A stretch of 46,017 nt of DNA. Source: Actinomyces provencensis. Its GTDB lineage: Bacteria > Actinomycetota > Actinomycetes > Actinomycetales > Actinomycetaceae. The DNA is taken from assembly GCF_900155435.1 (NCBI RefSeq), contig NZ_LT700212.1, positions 3,044,527 through 3,090,543 on the forward strand, given 5' to 3'. Of the stretch, positions 19,885-28,748 are shown one piece after another. Within the stretch, counting starts at the first letter, position 1; each line of letters starts with the position of its first letter. The position numbers and the translations under genes are program-made. A model generated the notes under the pieces. The model worked only from the letters and a program-made list of their open reading frames with translations, did no database searches and was not told where the DNA came from.

Positions 19885-20205
19885 TCAGTTTCCGCCCAGG
19901 GCGGAGAAGCCGCCGATCCCGAGCCCGAAGATCCACACGACCAGCGTCACGACGAGCGCCATGACCTTGTTCTGCTCGTAGCCCTCCAGGGCACGGCCGT
20001 CCTTGCTCCGCTGGTTGCCCGTGAGCACCAGGATCAGGTCGATGATCGCCCAGAGTCCGAATCCGCCTGCGGTGATGAGCTTGAGGATGCCGGTGCCGAC
20101 CTTGCCCAGGTAGAAGCGGTCCACGCCGATGACCCCGAGGAAGAGGGACAACAGCCAGGTGATCACGAAACTCTTCGGAGGTGTCTGCGTGTAGTAGGTG
20201 CTCAT
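19885..20205 (-). CDS. TM2-domain membrane protein
   Basis: A 106-aa protein. After the short polar N-terminus MSTYYTQTPPKS it has the TM2 domain: a first membrane helix (FVITWLLSLFLGVIGVDRFY), the conserved GVDRFYLGKVGTGILKLIT turn with its Asp-Arg-Phe-Tyr-Leu-Gly signature, and a second helix (GFGLWAIIDLILVLTG). A third hydrophobic stretch (VMALVVTLVVWIFGLGIGG) ends the protein. The ATG at 20205 has a perfect AGGAGG 8 nt upstream; TATGCT on the minus strand at 20280-20275 is a plausible -10. The biological role of small TM2 proteins is not established. It is divergent from the MFS gene. Confidence 0.9.
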   Translation of the reverse strand: MSTYYTQTPPKSFVITWLLSLFLGVIGVDRFYLGKVGTGILKLITAGGFGLWAIIDLILVLTGNQRSKDGRALEGYEQNKVMALVVTLVVWIFGLGIGGFSALGGN

Positions 20206-20616
20206 CGGTGGTGCCTCCTGCTGACTGACTCCCACTGCCGTGGGTGGCCGCGCCGTCCGCGCGTCCTCGCGCCCAGCATAGGCACCGCAGGCGGGCACAC
20301 CCCAGAGCGGGCCGCGGGCGGACGGACGCGTCGACAGGCCGTGGGCCCACCGACGGCGAGTCCACCGACCGTGCGTCGACCGGTCGACGGGAGTCCCGCG
20401 GCGAGGAACACGTCCCAAGCTCTCCTCACCCACCCATGCGTACGCACCATTCGCGGGCACCACCACACGGACACTCCGGCGACCGCCACCGGATCGGCGC
20501 GATACTTCAGCGGACATCCCCCGGTGGCTCCGCGGTGGATCCGGCGTGGCCGGACGGGCCGCAGCGAGCTCGGTCGACGTCACCATCCCAGCCCCGCGCC
20601 TGAACTGGAGCATCCG
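20206..20616. other. Divergent intergenic region, TM2 gene / MFS gene
   Basis: This 411-bp gap carries the TM2 gene promoter and ribosome binding site near its left end, and the GGAG ribosome binding site of the MFS gene near its right end. I find no third gene and no strong palindrome. Confidence 0.5.
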
Positions 20617-22107
20617 GTGAAACCCCAGACCTCCTCGCACCTCCCCGACCCCGACGGGACCGACCGGGACCCGGGCCGGCAACCAGCCCTCACCCGCGCC
20701 GAGCGCCTCGACCGCCTGCCCTTCACCCGCCGCCACGCCAAGCTCCTGGTCGGCTCCGGTGTCGGATGGGCCCTGGACGCCATGGACGTCGGGCTGATCT
20801 CCTTCGTGATGGTCGCCGTGGCCGCGCACTGGGACCTCGCCTCCTCGACGACGGGCTGGATCGCCTCGGTCGGCTTCATCGGCATGGCGATCGGCGCCAC
20901 GCTGGGAGGCGCCGTGGCCGACCGCGTGGGGCGTCGCCAGGTCTTCGCCCTCACCCTGGTCCTCTACGGGGTGGCGACGGGGATCTCCGCCCTGTCGGTG
21001 TCGGTGGGCATGTTCATGGTGCTGCGCTTCCTGGTCGGCCTGGGCCTCGGCGCGGAACTGCCGGTCGCCTCGACCCTGGTCAGCGAGTACGCACCGCGGC
21101 GCATCCGCGGTCGCATGGTCGTGTGGTTGGAGGCCTTCTGGGCGGTCGGCTGGCTGCTCGCGGCCCTCATCGGCGCGTTCGTCGTGCCCTCCTCCGACGC
21201 CGGGTGGCGCTGGGCGCTGGCCATCGGGATGGTGCCCGCCCTCTACGCGATCATCGTGCGTCTGCACCTGCCGGAATCCGTGCGCTTCCTGGAGTCCAAG
21301 GGCCGTCACGAGGAGGCCGAGGCCAGCGTCCGCGAGTTCGAGGCCGCTGCCGGAGTGGCTGCGCCGCAGGTCAGTGGGGCCCCCGCGCGTCCAGGGGCCG
21401 GCGGCAGCACCCCGGGGGTCGACGAGGGCGGCTCCGCGGGCCTTCCCGATCCTCTGGACCAGGACCAGGACCAGGAGTACGCGCAGGACCGTGCCGGGGC
21501 GCGGGCGGCGGAGGCCGGCACGGTTTCCATCTGGTCGCCGGAGCTGAGGCGGCGCACGACGGCCCTGTGGACCATCTGGTTCTGCATCAACCTCAGCTAC
21601 TACGGAGCGTTCGTGTGGATCCCGAGCCTGCTCGTCGAGCAGGGGTTCACCATGGTGAAGTCCTTCCAGTTCACGCTGATCATCACCCTGGCCCAGCTGC
21701 CGGGCTACGCGGCAGCCGCCTGGCTCATCGAGAAGTGGGGCCGGCGCCTGACCCTGGGCGTCTTCCTCATCGGTTCGGCGGTGGCTGCCGCACTGTACGG
21801 CCTGGCGAGCACCGGGTCGACGATCATCGCGGCCGGCATGCTGCTCTCGTTCTTCAACCTGGGCGCCTGGGGTGCGCTCTACGCCATCGGCCCGGAGCTC
21901 TACCCGACCGCCGTGCGCGGGACGGGAACCGGTGCGGCTGCCGGGTTCGGCCGCCTGGCATCCATCGGTGCGCCGCTGCTGGTTCCGGTGCTCCTGGGGG
22001 CCGGGGGCAACCACCTGGTGTTCGGCGTGTTCGCCGTGGCCTTCGCCGTGGCGGCGGCGGGTGCCTTCACCCTGCCTGAGCTCAAGGGGCAGCGCCTCAG
22101 GGACTGA
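20617..22107 (+). CDS. MFS transporter of the metabolite:H+ symporter (NiaP-like) type
   Basis: A 496-aa major facilitator with twelve predicted membrane helices. GWALDAMDVGLISFVMVAVA at the start of helix 1 and GWIASVGFIGMAIGATLGGA are typical of the NiaP/sugar-porter-like group; ADRVGRRQVFALTLVLYG is the MFS loop 2-3 motif A, and RRIRGRMVVWLEAFWAVGW follows helix 4. The central cytoplasmic loop (about residues 235-305) is enlarged by acidic and Gly/Ala-rich sequence (DPLDQDQDQEYAQDRAG). ELYPTAVRGTGTGAAAGFGR near the end is also typical. The GTG at 20617 has GGAG 6 nt upstream. Nicotinate, benzoate or another organic acid is possible; substrate is not determined. Confidence 0.88.
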   Translation: MKPQTSSHLPDPDGTDRDPGRQPALTRAERLDRLPFTRRHAKLLVGSGVGWALDAMDVGLISFVMVAVAAHWDLASSTTGWIASVGFIGMAIGATLGGAVADRVGRRQVFALTLVLYGVATGISALSVSVGMFMVLRFLVGLGLGAELPVASTLVSEYAPRRIRGRMVVWLEAFWAVGWLLAALIGAFVVPSSDAGWRWALAIGMVPALYAIIVRLHLPESVRFLESKGRHEEAEASVREFEAAAGVAAPQVSGAPARPGAGGSTPGVDEGGSAGLPDPLDQDQDQEYAQDRAGARAAEAGTVSIWSPELRRRTTALWTIWFCINLSYYGAFVWIPSLLVEQGFTMVKSFQFTLIITLAQLPGYAAAAWLIEKWGRRLTLGVFLIGSAVAAALYGLASTGSTIIAAGMLLSFFNLGAWGALYAIGPELYPTAVRGTGTGAAAGFGRLASIGAPLLVPVLLGAGGNHLVFGVFAVAFAVAAAGAFTLPELKGQRLRD

Positions 22108-22307
22108 CCACCGTGTCGGGACCTCCCGTCCCGGCGGGAGTGCCCGGTGGCACCGGGACGGATCGGCCGCGCAGCACGGCGTGTCCCGCGGGGCAGGCAC
22201 AGGACCTCGGGGACCGGCTCGGGCGTCCCTCGGCGGGTCATGGGGCATCGGGTCCGGTGGGCAGGGGTGTGACCGTCCTCGTCGGCGGGAATGGCGGACG
22301 GGTCGCA

Positions 22308-22337
22308 CGCGTTGCACACAGGGAATGCCACAACGCG
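22308..22337. promoter_or_regulatory. Inverted repeat upstream of the flavin oxidoreductase gene
   Basis: CGCGTTG (22308-22314) and CAACGCG (22331-22337) form perfect 7-bp arms 16 nt apart, ending 26 bp before the start codon. It could be an operator or a 5' leader hairpin; no evidence separates the two. Confidence 0.4.
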
Positions 22338-22363
22338 ACTCCCCCCATGCGGAAGGACACCCC

Positions 22364-23347
22364 GTGAAGCTCTCCGTCCTCGAACAGGTCCCCCTCTTCG
22401 CCGGCCACGATGCCCGCAACACCCTGGAGGACACGGTGCGTCTGGCGCGTGCCCTGGAGGAGGCGGGATACGCACGCTTCTGGTTCGCCGAGCACCACAA
22501 CACCTCCGCGTTCCTCTCCAGCGCACCCGACCTCCTGATGATGCACACGCTCCAGGCGACCGAACGCATCCGGGTGGGCAGCGGCGGAGTGATGGCGATG
22601 CACTACGGGTCCCTGCAGATGGCGGAGCGTTTCTCGATCCTGGCCACGCTGTTCCCCGGTCGGGTCGACATGGGACTCGGCCGGGCGCCCGGGGGCGACA
22701 TGCTCGCCGCGCACGCCCTGAACCAGGGCCGTGTCATCGACCCGACCTCCATCGACGCACTCATCGCGGAGACCGTCGGCCTGCTGCGCGGGACGCTGCC
22801 CGAGGACCATCCCTACGCACGGCTGACCGTCACGCCGCACGCCGAGGTGCTGCCCGAGATCTGGCTGCTGGGATCCTCCGGCCAGTCGGCCGCGTGGGCG
22901 GGGGAGCACGACCTCAACTATGCCTACGCCCAGTTCTTCTCCGGGCGTCAGGACCCCGGCGTCATGGACCACTACCGGGCCCACCTCCCCGAGCCGGCAA
23001 CGGCCGGGCGCACCCTGTCGGCCATGGGTGTCTCCGCCGCCGACACGCGCGAGGAGGCGGAGGAACAGGCACTCGCTGCCGCGGACTTCAGGCTCTCCAT
23101 GCGTCAGGGGCGCCCCGTCGACTTCCGGGACCCCGCACGGATCCCCGAGGAGCGGCGCGCCGAGCTGCGCCGGTACCTCCGGCTCGATCCCTCCTTCGTC
23201 GTGGGGACGTGGGACGAGGTCGCAGGGCAGCTGCGGACCTTCGCCGACACCCACGGCGTCGACGAAATCATGCTCATCAGCTACATCGCGGATGTCGAGG
23301 TCAAGGTGCACCAGTACCGGGAACTGGCGCGGCGCCTGGACGGGTGA
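22364..23347 (+). CDS. LLM-class flavin-dependent oxidoreductase
   Basis: A 327-aa luciferase-like monooxygenase fold protein. KLSVLEQVPLFAGHDARNTL is the start of the group related to alkanal monooxygenase alpha chain; RALEEAGYARFWFAEHHNTS, RIRVGSGGVMAMHYGSLQMA, FPGRVDMGLGRAPGGD and EIWLLGSSGQSAAWAGEHDL are hallmark segments of the flavin- and substrate-binding barrel. The reaction would be reduced-flavin dependent oxygenation or reduction of an unknown substrate. The GTG at 22364 has GGAAGGA 7 nt upstream. It follows the MFS gene on the same strand after 256 bp, with the inverted repeat 22308-22337 between them, so it probably has its own promoter. Confidence 0.92.
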   Translation: MKLSVLEQVPLFAGHDARNTLEDTVRLARALEEAGYARFWFAEHHNTSAFLSSAPDLLMMHTLQATERIRVGSGGVMAMHYGSLQMAERFSILATLFPGRVDMGLGRAPGGDMLAAHALNQGRVIDPTSIDALIAETVGLLRGTLPEDHPYARLTVTPHAEVLPEIWLLGSSGQSAAWAGEHDLNYAYAQFFSGRQDPGVMDHYRAHLPEPATAGRTLSAMGVSAADTREEAEEQALAAADFRLSMRQGRPVDFRDPARIPEERRAELRRYLRLDPSFVVGTWDEVAGQLRTFADTHGVDEIMLISYIADVEVKVHQYRELARRLDG

Positions 23348-23509
23348 ACGGGTCGGTGTCGGGGAGACCCCCTGGGGCGGACCGTCGCCGTCACCTTCAC
23401 CTTCACCGTCACGGACACCGCCACCGCCGACCTCGCCGTCGCCCCCGTCGGTGGATCCCCGCCCCCGGGAGCCTGTCCGAGGATCCTCCCCGCATGGCAC
23501 GATGAACCC

Positions 23510-23911
23510 ATGCGCACCACACACAGACTCGTGGCACTGACGACAGGCCTGCTGATGGCGTTCTCACTGACCGGTTGCGGCGGCGGGGGCGGAGAGTCCG
23601 GCTCCGCGGACGGCGGCACCGTGGACCCTCTGGGCACCTGGGGCAGCACCGCCGCACAGTCACCGAACCTCACGTTCACCGAGGACGGCAACGTCACCGG
23701 CACGGACGGCTGCAACCGTCTGATGGGTTCGTGGACGGCCGAGGGTGAGACCGTCGAGTTCGGCGCGCTGGCCTCCACGCTGATGGCCTGCGTGGACGTC
23801 GACACCTGGCTCTCCGGCGCGAAGTCGGCCACCGTCGACGGTGACACCATGGTCGTCAGGGACGAGGGCGGCTCCGAGATCGGCACCCTGGAGCGCGGCT
23901 CCGGCGACTGA
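23510..23911 (+). CDS. META-domain (HslJ-like) lipoprotein
   Basis: A 133-aa exported lipoprotein. The signal peptide MRTTHRLVALTTGLLMAFSL ends in the lipobox LTGC, with the lipidated Cys near residue 23, followed by a Gly-rich tether. The single META domain shows DPLGTWG, LTFTEDGNVTGTDGCNRLMG and FGALASTLMACVDVDTWL; the GCN and the TxMAC motifs are typical of HslJ-type domains, which are linked in other bacteria to heat or drug stress. It should sit on the outer face of the cytoplasmic membrane. CACGAT lies 6 nt before the ATG, which suggests a leaderless transcript. The short distance between genes on both sides carries repeats. Confidence 0.88.
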   Translation: MRTTHRLVALTTGLLMAFSLTGCGGGGGESGSADGGTVDPLGTWGSTAAQSPNLTFTEDGNVTGTDGCNRLMGSWTAEGETVEFGALASTLMACVDVDTWLSGAKSATVDGDTMVVRDEGGSEIGTLERGSGD

Positions 23912-24015
23912 CCGGGTGGGCTCGACCGTTCGGCGATGTCGCCGACGCTCCCGTGCGTCGAGAAGTGACAGTGTGTCGAGCGGCGCGCTGTGCGTCGGTG
24001 GGATGGCAGAGGTCA

Positions 24016-24064
24016 GGCGTTCATCCCGTCAGCGGGTGTCAGCGGTCTGGCGTTCATCCCGTCA
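24016..24064. repeat. 16-bp direct repeat, two copies
   Basis: GGCGTTCATCCCGTCA occurs at 24016-24031 and 24049-24064, a 33-bp period, in the gap between the lipoprotein gene and the restriction enzyme gene. No gene is supported in this gap. Confidence 0.85.
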
Positions 24065-24103
24065 ATGGATGTCCGGTCCCGGGTCTCCGGGGGCGAGGTG
24101 TCA

Positions 24104-24181
24104 GTGCATCGAAGTGTTGTCTCGTTGACGTCTCGAGGTGATCCGGGCCGGATTTCGCATCGAGAACACACTTCGATGCAC
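24104..24181. repeat. 21-bp imperfect inverted repeat
   Basis: The left arm (24104-24124) begins GTGCATCGAAGTGT and the right arm (24161-24181) is its reverse complement with 19 of 21 matches; the loop is 36 nt. It could be the remnant of a small mobile element or a long hairpin. There is no T-run after it. Confidence 0.7.
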
Positions 24182-24208
24182 CGGCAGTCCGGCAGTCCGG
24201 CGGACACG

Positions 24209-24305
24209 GTGATCGCCTGCCGGCGACTGAGCTGGGCGACCGCACGCGGGCCTGTCGCAGTGTGATTGCCTGCCGATGACTGACCGCCGCGGCCGCACGC
24301 GGGCC
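24209..24305. repeat. 44-bp degenerate direct repeat
   Basis: Two 44-bp copies (24209-24252 and 24262-24305) match at about 36 positions. Both begin GTGAT-GCCTGCCG and end GCACGCGGGCC. They directly precede the end of the minus-strand restriction enzyme gene. Confidence 0.7.
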
Positions 24306-24311
24306 CGCTGG

Positions 24312-25280
24312 TCAGCCGATGGGCCCGCCCGCACGCAGGTCCCGCACCCGCGTGTGCTCGGTGACGGGGGCGTACCCGAGGATCACGTCGATGAGTGCCT
24401 CCATGAACGGGCCGGCACCGAGGTGGTCGGGGACCGCATCAGGCATGACCGACACCGATCCGTCCGGGGACCAGTGTGTGACCACCAGGCAGGTCGAGGT
24501 GTAGCCGTTGCCGTCGCCCCGGTCACGCAGCTTGTCGACCATGTCGACGGCCCGGGCCAGCATGTGGGGCTCGTCGAGGATCGTGGACCGCACGAAGAAG
24601 GCGAAGCCGACCGCGGCCAGTGGGTACCGTGCCCGCAGGTTGCCGGCGTCCCCGTAGGCCTCCTCGAAGCGGTTGGCCAGGTTGTTGCCGAACGAGGAGT
24701 TCAGGGCCTTGGTCGACAGCAGCAGCTCGGGGCCCGTGGTCCACGAGGAGATCCCGACATCGACCTGCTTGACGTAGGCACGGCCCCTGATGCGTGCGTC
24801 CTGGGGCGCCACCGAGGTGGCGCGCAGCAGGCGTTCGCGCATCGCCCGTGCGACACGGTCGGGCAGGACCTCCAGCAGATGCCCGATCTCCTGGGGGAGG
24901 ACCCGGGGGTCGCTGGCGCGTGGCCACACGGAGTCGGCCTCGAAACCGGCCCGGCGGAACTCATGGGCCAGCCAGGCATCCAGTGCACGGCCGTACAGGC
25001 CCGACTGGGAGCGCGCCCCCTCCCGGACGGGGATCGCGAGGATGTCCTCCAGCAGTGAGAGGTCGGGGACGTAGCGGCGGGAGCCCCCGGGGCCCTCCCA
25101 CGGGTCCGACACCCCGGCCGCTGCGAGCAGGTCATCGAAGCGAGCGGCACCGCGGACACGGACGCGCCGCGCCGCGTCGGTCCCGTCCCCGATGGAGATG
25201 TCGCCGGCCGAGGTTCCCCCAGACGTCGGCACGCCGGGTTCCGGCTCCGGCCCCGGGACCAGTGCTGTCGGGTCGCTCAC
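24312..25280 (-). CDS. Type II restriction endonuclease, possibly XamI-like
   Basis: A 322-aa protein translated right after the methyltransferase: its GTG start (25280) overlaps the methyltransferase stop as GTGA, so the two are coupled. About 45 N-terminal residues are Pro/Gly-rich. The conserved body includes SLLEDILAIPVREGARSQSG, LLEVLPDRVARAMRERLL, then VDVGISSWTTGPELLLSTKA, which looks like a PD-(D/E)XK-type catalytic strand pair (Asp, Glu, Lys), and NSSFGNNLANRFEEAYGDA with NLRARYPLAAVGFAFFV. The overall pattern reminds me of XamI-type endonucleases; this family assignment, and therefore a GTCGAC target, is inference from memory. Being a partner of an adenine methyltransferase is the firm part. 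Confidence 0.75.
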   Translation of the reverse strand: MSDPTALVPGPEPEPGVPTSGGTSAGDISIGDGTDAARRVRVRGAARFDDLLAAAGVSDPWEGPGGSRRYVPDLSLLEDILAIPVREGARSQSGLYGRALDAWLAHEFRRAGFEADSVWPRASDPRVLPQEIGHLLEVLPDRVARAMRERLLRATSVAPQDARIRGRAYVKQVDVGISSWTTGPELLLSTKALNSSFGNNLANRFEEAYGDAGNLRARYPLAAVGFAFFVRSTILDEPHMLARAVDMVDKLRDRGDGNGYTSTCLVVTHWSPDGSVSVMPDAVPDHLGAGPFMEALIDVILGYAPVTEHTRVRDLRAGGPIG

Positions 25281-26932
25281 CGGGACGACCTCCCCCGGGT
25301 CCTGCGGCGTGTGGCCATGAGTCGGTGCGCGCGGCGGACCTCCTGGAGCTGCTCGTCCGACACCATCCCGGCGCCCACCAGGACCTCGTCGACCGCGGCC
25401 CGGGCGCTGTCCTGGTCACCGCGGCGCAGCAGGCGCCGCGCCACGGGCAGCAGCTCCGTGAGCTCGCCGTGCAGGGCGCGGACCCGGTCAGCCCCGGGCA
25501 CCGGCAGTTGGACGGCCTCACGCGGTTCCACCTTGAGGATCCCCCCGCCGTAGGCACGCCCCACCAGCTCCGATCCCAACGCCGTGACGGAGTTCAGAGC
25601 GACCAGGGCGAGAAGTGCGGGCCCGACGTCGCGGGTGTCCTCACCCAGGAAGAGTCCGTGCACGGAGTTCAGGTGGCGTGCTCCACTGTCGTTCGCGCAC
25701 AGGGCCACGCTCGTCGCGTTCATGTACGTGACGAACAGATCGGCCGGCGGCTGACCCGGCACGCGCCACCACGGGTCACGCACGCGGCACTTGTACGCGG
25801 TGTCGACGCCGACGGCCTCGCCCTCGTGGATGTAGGCCCATCCCGCGGGGGAGGGATCGCGGCGCGGACTGAAGAGGAGCGTGGGGGAGCCCTCCCTCCC
25901 GAGTCGGCGCAGGTCGGAGCGGGTCAGGCGCAGTGAGCGCAGGTGGCGGGACCCCGGTGGGCACAACGCCACGACGTCACGCCGCTCCAGGCCCAGGTCT
26001 GCCGCCCGCCGCGGGCTGAGGGCGAAGAAGTGGTTGTTGCCGGTCACCGCCCCGAGGGCGAGGCGCCCCCAGTCGCCCAGCCGTGCGAACCCTGGCGCAC
26101 CGGTGACCTCGGTGAAGGCGGGGGAGAGGGCCAGGGCGGTGGTCCACTTGTCCGCCGGGCTGGGGGGAACCCAGCTGCGGTAGGCGATGTCGGCGCGGAG
26201 GTCCTCGGCACCGGTGACCTGGACGAGCTCGAAGTGGTCGGTGCCGGGACCGACGGGCGCATAGCCGTCCGCCAGCAGCAGGACGACCTCCTCCTGGACA
26301 TCGGGGAAGACCCGCTCGGAGAAGAGCACCAGGCGGACGTCGGCGAAGTGGGCCAGCAGGTAGGCGCGCACCGCAGCGGCGTAGTTGACGCTGAGGAGCT
26401 CGGCGGGCAGGACCAGCCCCATGCGCCCCCCGGGTGCGAGGAAGGTGGAGGCGTGCACCGTGAACGCCGCCCAGGAGGAGGCCAGCGCCGTCAGGCGGAC
26501 CCCGGCCCGGAACGCTGCCTCGCGTGCGCGCAGGCGGGCGGCGCCGGTGAAGTCCTGGTAGCGGATGTAGGGCGGGTTGCCGATGACGGCGTCGACGGGG
26601 CGTGGGGGGCGGTACTCGAAGAAGTCCCCGACCTGCAGGTCCGCCTCGATGCCGGAGGAGGACAGGGACCGCCGGGCGCGCTCGACGGAGCCGGCGTGGA
26701 TGTCCACACCCATGAACTGGCCCGGGGTGACGACACCTCCGAGATCGGTGACCGTCCCCCCGGCCTGGTGCAGGAACACCGCCTCCCCGGTGGAGGGTTC
26801 CAGCACGGTGTCCTCGGGTGAGCGGACGGCCCAGTCCGCGATGAAGCGCGCGATGGGCGCGGGGGTGAAGAAGGCGCCGCGCTCCTTGCGCGACTCCCTC
26901 AGCTCCACGGCGTCCTCCCCCATGGGAGACAT
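25277..26932 (-). CDS. Type II N6-adenine DNA methyltransferase
   Basis: A 551-aa S-adenosylmethionine-dependent methyltransferase of the Eco57I/gamma type. RKERGAFFTPAPIARFIADW is the typical N-terminal segment, VLEPSTGEAVFLHQAG contains the SAM-binding motif I, QFMGVDIHAGSVERARRSL is motif II, and DAVIGNPPYIRYQDF is the catalytic NPPY motif IV, which marks N6-adenine methylation. The C-terminal half (SPRRDPSPAGWAYIHEGEAV, FVTYMNATSVALCANDSG, GRAYGGGILKVEPREAVQLP) is a target-recognition region. It should protect host DNA against the downstream endonuclease. The ATG at 26932 is the upstream choice; a second ATG at 26923 is possible, and neither has a strong ribosome binding site. Divergent from gntK. 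Confidence 0.9.
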   Translation of the reverse strand: MSPMGEDAVELRESRKERGAFFTPAPIARFIADWAVRSPEDTVLEPSTGEAVFLHQAGGTVTDLGGVVTPGQFMGVDIHAGSVERARRSLSSSGIEADLQVGDFFEYRPPRPVDAVIGNPPYIRYQDFTGAARLRAREAAFRAGVRLTALASSWAAFTVHASTFLAPGGRMGLVLPAELLSVNYAAAVRAYLLAHFADVRLVLFSERVFPDVQEEVVLLLADGYAPVGPGTDHFELVQVTGAEDLRADIAYRSWVPPSPADKWTTALALSPAFTEVTGAPGFARLGDWGRLALGAVTGNNHFFALSPRRAADLGLERRDVVALCPPGSRHLRSLRLTRSDLRRLGREGSPTLLFSPRRDPSPAGWAYIHEGEAVGVDTAYKCRVRDPWWRVPGQPPADLFVTYMNATSVALCANDSGARHLNSVHGLFLGEDTRDVGPALLALVALNSVTALGSELVGRAYGGGILKVEPREAVQLPVPGADRVRALHGELTELLPVARRLLRRGDQDSARAAVDEVLVGAGMVSDEQLQEVRRAHRLMATRRRTRGRSSR

Positions 26933-27134
26933 CTTCGCTCATGCCGTGGGCATCTGGGATGCACGAGGGCGCCCGCCCCCCGCTTCGACCACCTGGCGGG
27001 GCGGCGGCGACTCCGGGGACCGGTCGGTCTCCCCGCGCCCCTGGCGGGGCATCCGGGAACGCTGCGATGGTTCCGTGCAGCGTGCCGGTCCGGGACGCCC
27101 CCTCCGTTCGCTCCACGGAGGGAATGGTGAGTCC

Positions 27135-27153
27135 TAGGCTGTCCCCAAGGAGG
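27135..27153 (+). promoter_or_regulatory. gntK promoter -10 and ribosome binding site
   Basis: TAGGCT (27135-27140) is followed by AAGGAGG (27147-27153) and the ATG at 27159. The same TAGGCT hexamer sits directly before three leaderless genes in this window. Here transcription would begin at or just before the ribosome binding site, giving a leader of about a dozen nucleotides. Confidence 0.55.
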
Positions 27154-27158
27154 CCACC

Positions 27159-28691
27159 ATGCCCGCTGTGACGACACCCCTTCCCCCACCGAGCGACATT
27201 CCGGAGGCACGCGGCGTGCCCCTGGAGCAGGCGGTCGAGCCGCTGGTCCTCGCCATGGACATCGGTTCCACCTCCACCAGGGCCTGTCTCTACGACGCCC
27301 TGGCCCGTCCCATCCGCAAGCGCGCCGCCAAGGCCGCCCACCAGTTCCGTGAGGGCGCGGACGGCACGGCCGAGATCGATGCGGACGCCGTCACCGCCGA
27401 GATCGCCGACGTGATCACCCGGGTCCTCGCCGACCTGGCTCCCGGGAGTGTGCGCGGTGTCGCCATGGACACCTTCGCCTCCTCCCTGGTCTGCGTGGAT
27501 GCACAGGGCGATGCCCTCACCCCCTGCATCACCTACGCGGACTCCCGGTCCGCGCCCCAGCTGGCCCAGCTGCGCGCCGAACTCGACGAGTCGGCCGTGC
27601 ACCAGGCGGTGGGTGCCCGTCTGCACACCAGCTACCACGCCCCCCGGCTGCTGTGGTTGGCCCGGACACGTCCGGAGGTGCTCGCGCGCACCGTCCGCTT
27701 CGTCTCGCTGGGGGAGTACGTTTACACCCGCCTCGCCGGCGTCGATGCGGCGGCGACCTCGACGATGGCGTGGACGGGGCTGCTCAACCGCCACACGGGT
27801 GATCTCGACGTGGACCTCCTCTCCGCCACCGGCACCCGGCGCGAGCAGTTCGCGCAGATCGTGGATGCCGACAGCCCCGTCGAGGCCGTCTCCCCCGAGA
27901 CCGGTGTGCGCTGGCCCGCCCTCGTCGGCGCCCTGTGGTTCCCGGCCATTCCCGACGGCTACGCCTCGAACCTGGGCGTGGGTGCGACGGATGCGGGCAC
28001 GGTGGCGCTGTCCGCCGCCACCTCAGGTGCCATGCGCGTCATCGTGCCGGGCACGCCCGAAGTCCTCCCCACCGGACTGTGGGCGTACCGGGTCTCCGCC
28101 TCGGAGTCCATCGTGGGCGGCGCACTCAACGACGTCGGGCGCGTCATGACCTGGCTGGAGTCCACGCTCGCCCCCGTGGAGGAGCGCGTCCTGGACGTGG
28201 CCCTGCGCGGCAACCCGGTCCCCGGCATCCCCCTGGTCCTCCCGTTCCTCACCGGCGAGCGCGCCACGGGGTGGGCCGGCAATGCGCGCGCGGTGCTCAC
28301 GGGCGTCTCCTCCTCCACGGGTGCGGTGGACATCTGGCGCGGTGCGGTGGAGGGTGTGGCGATCTCCTACGAGCGCATCTTCGAGCAGCTGCGCTCCGTC
28401 AACCCCGACATCCACCAGGTCATCGCATCGGGGGGCGTCACCCAGCACTACCCCGCCACCATGGAGGTCGTCGCCCAGGCCCTGGGCTTCCCGGTGCGCG
28501 TGGTGGACGTCAAGCGCGTCACCATGCGCGGCACGGCCGTCTTCGCCCTGTCGGTCCTGGACCCGGAGGGGCAGCGCGCCACCGTCCCCCAGTCGGCCAC
28601 GCTCCAGCCCGACCACGCCCAGAAGTCCTACTACGCCGACCTGCGCGCCCGCTTCGACGCCACCTACCGGGACGTCGTCGCCGAGCGCTGA
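27159..28691 (+). CDS. gntK: Gluconokinase (FGGY carbohydrate kinase family)
   Basis: A 510-aa FGGY kinase. LAMDIGSTSTRACLYDALA is the phosphate-1 ATP loop; SVRGVAMDTFASSLVCVDAQ, then ITYADSRSAPQLAQL, hold the sugar-binding and catalytic Asp regions; GVGATDAGTVALSAATSGAM is phosphate 2, and HQVIASGGVTQHYPATMEVV is the adenosine motif. The family includes gluconate, xylulose and glycerol kinases; the GntP permease gene directly downstream makes gluconate to 6-phosphogluconate the best assignment, feeding the pentose phosphate pathway. A perfect AAGGAGG precedes the ATG. The first 27 residues are extra compared with most family members. Confidence 0.88.
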   Translation: MPAVTTPLPPPSDIPEARGVPLEQAVEPLVLAMDIGSTSTRACLYDALARPIRKRAAKAAHQFREGADGTAEIDADAVTAEIADVITRVLADLAPGSVRGVAMDTFASSLVCVDAQGDALTPCITYADSRSAPQLAQLRAELDESAVHQAVGARLHTSYHAPRLLWLARTRPEVLARTVRFVSLGEYVYTRLAGVDAAATSTMAWTGLLNRHTGDLDVDLLSATGTRREQFAQIVDADSPVEAVSPETGVRWPALVGALWFPAIPDGYASNLGVGATDAGTVALSAATSGAMRVIVPGTPEVLPTGLWAYRVSASESIVGGALNDVGRVMTWLESTLAPVEERVLDVALRGNPVPGIPLVLPFLTGERATGWAGNARAVLTGVSSSTGAVDIWRGAVEGVAISYERIFEQLRSVNPDIHQVIASGGVTQHYPATMEVVAQALGFPVRVVDVKRVTMRGTAVFALSVLDPEGQRATVPQSATLQPDHAQKSYYADLRARFDATYRDVVAER

Positions 28692-28748
28692 ACCCTCACC
28701 ACTGACCCCTGATCGCTGGACCCCATCACACCCCGGAAGGCCACTGCC

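Noticed and set aside
19210-20616. Long plus-strand frame upstream of the MFS gene
   Set aside because: The real start is GTG 20617 with a ribosome binding site; the upstream part crosses the TM2 and HNH genes in antisense.
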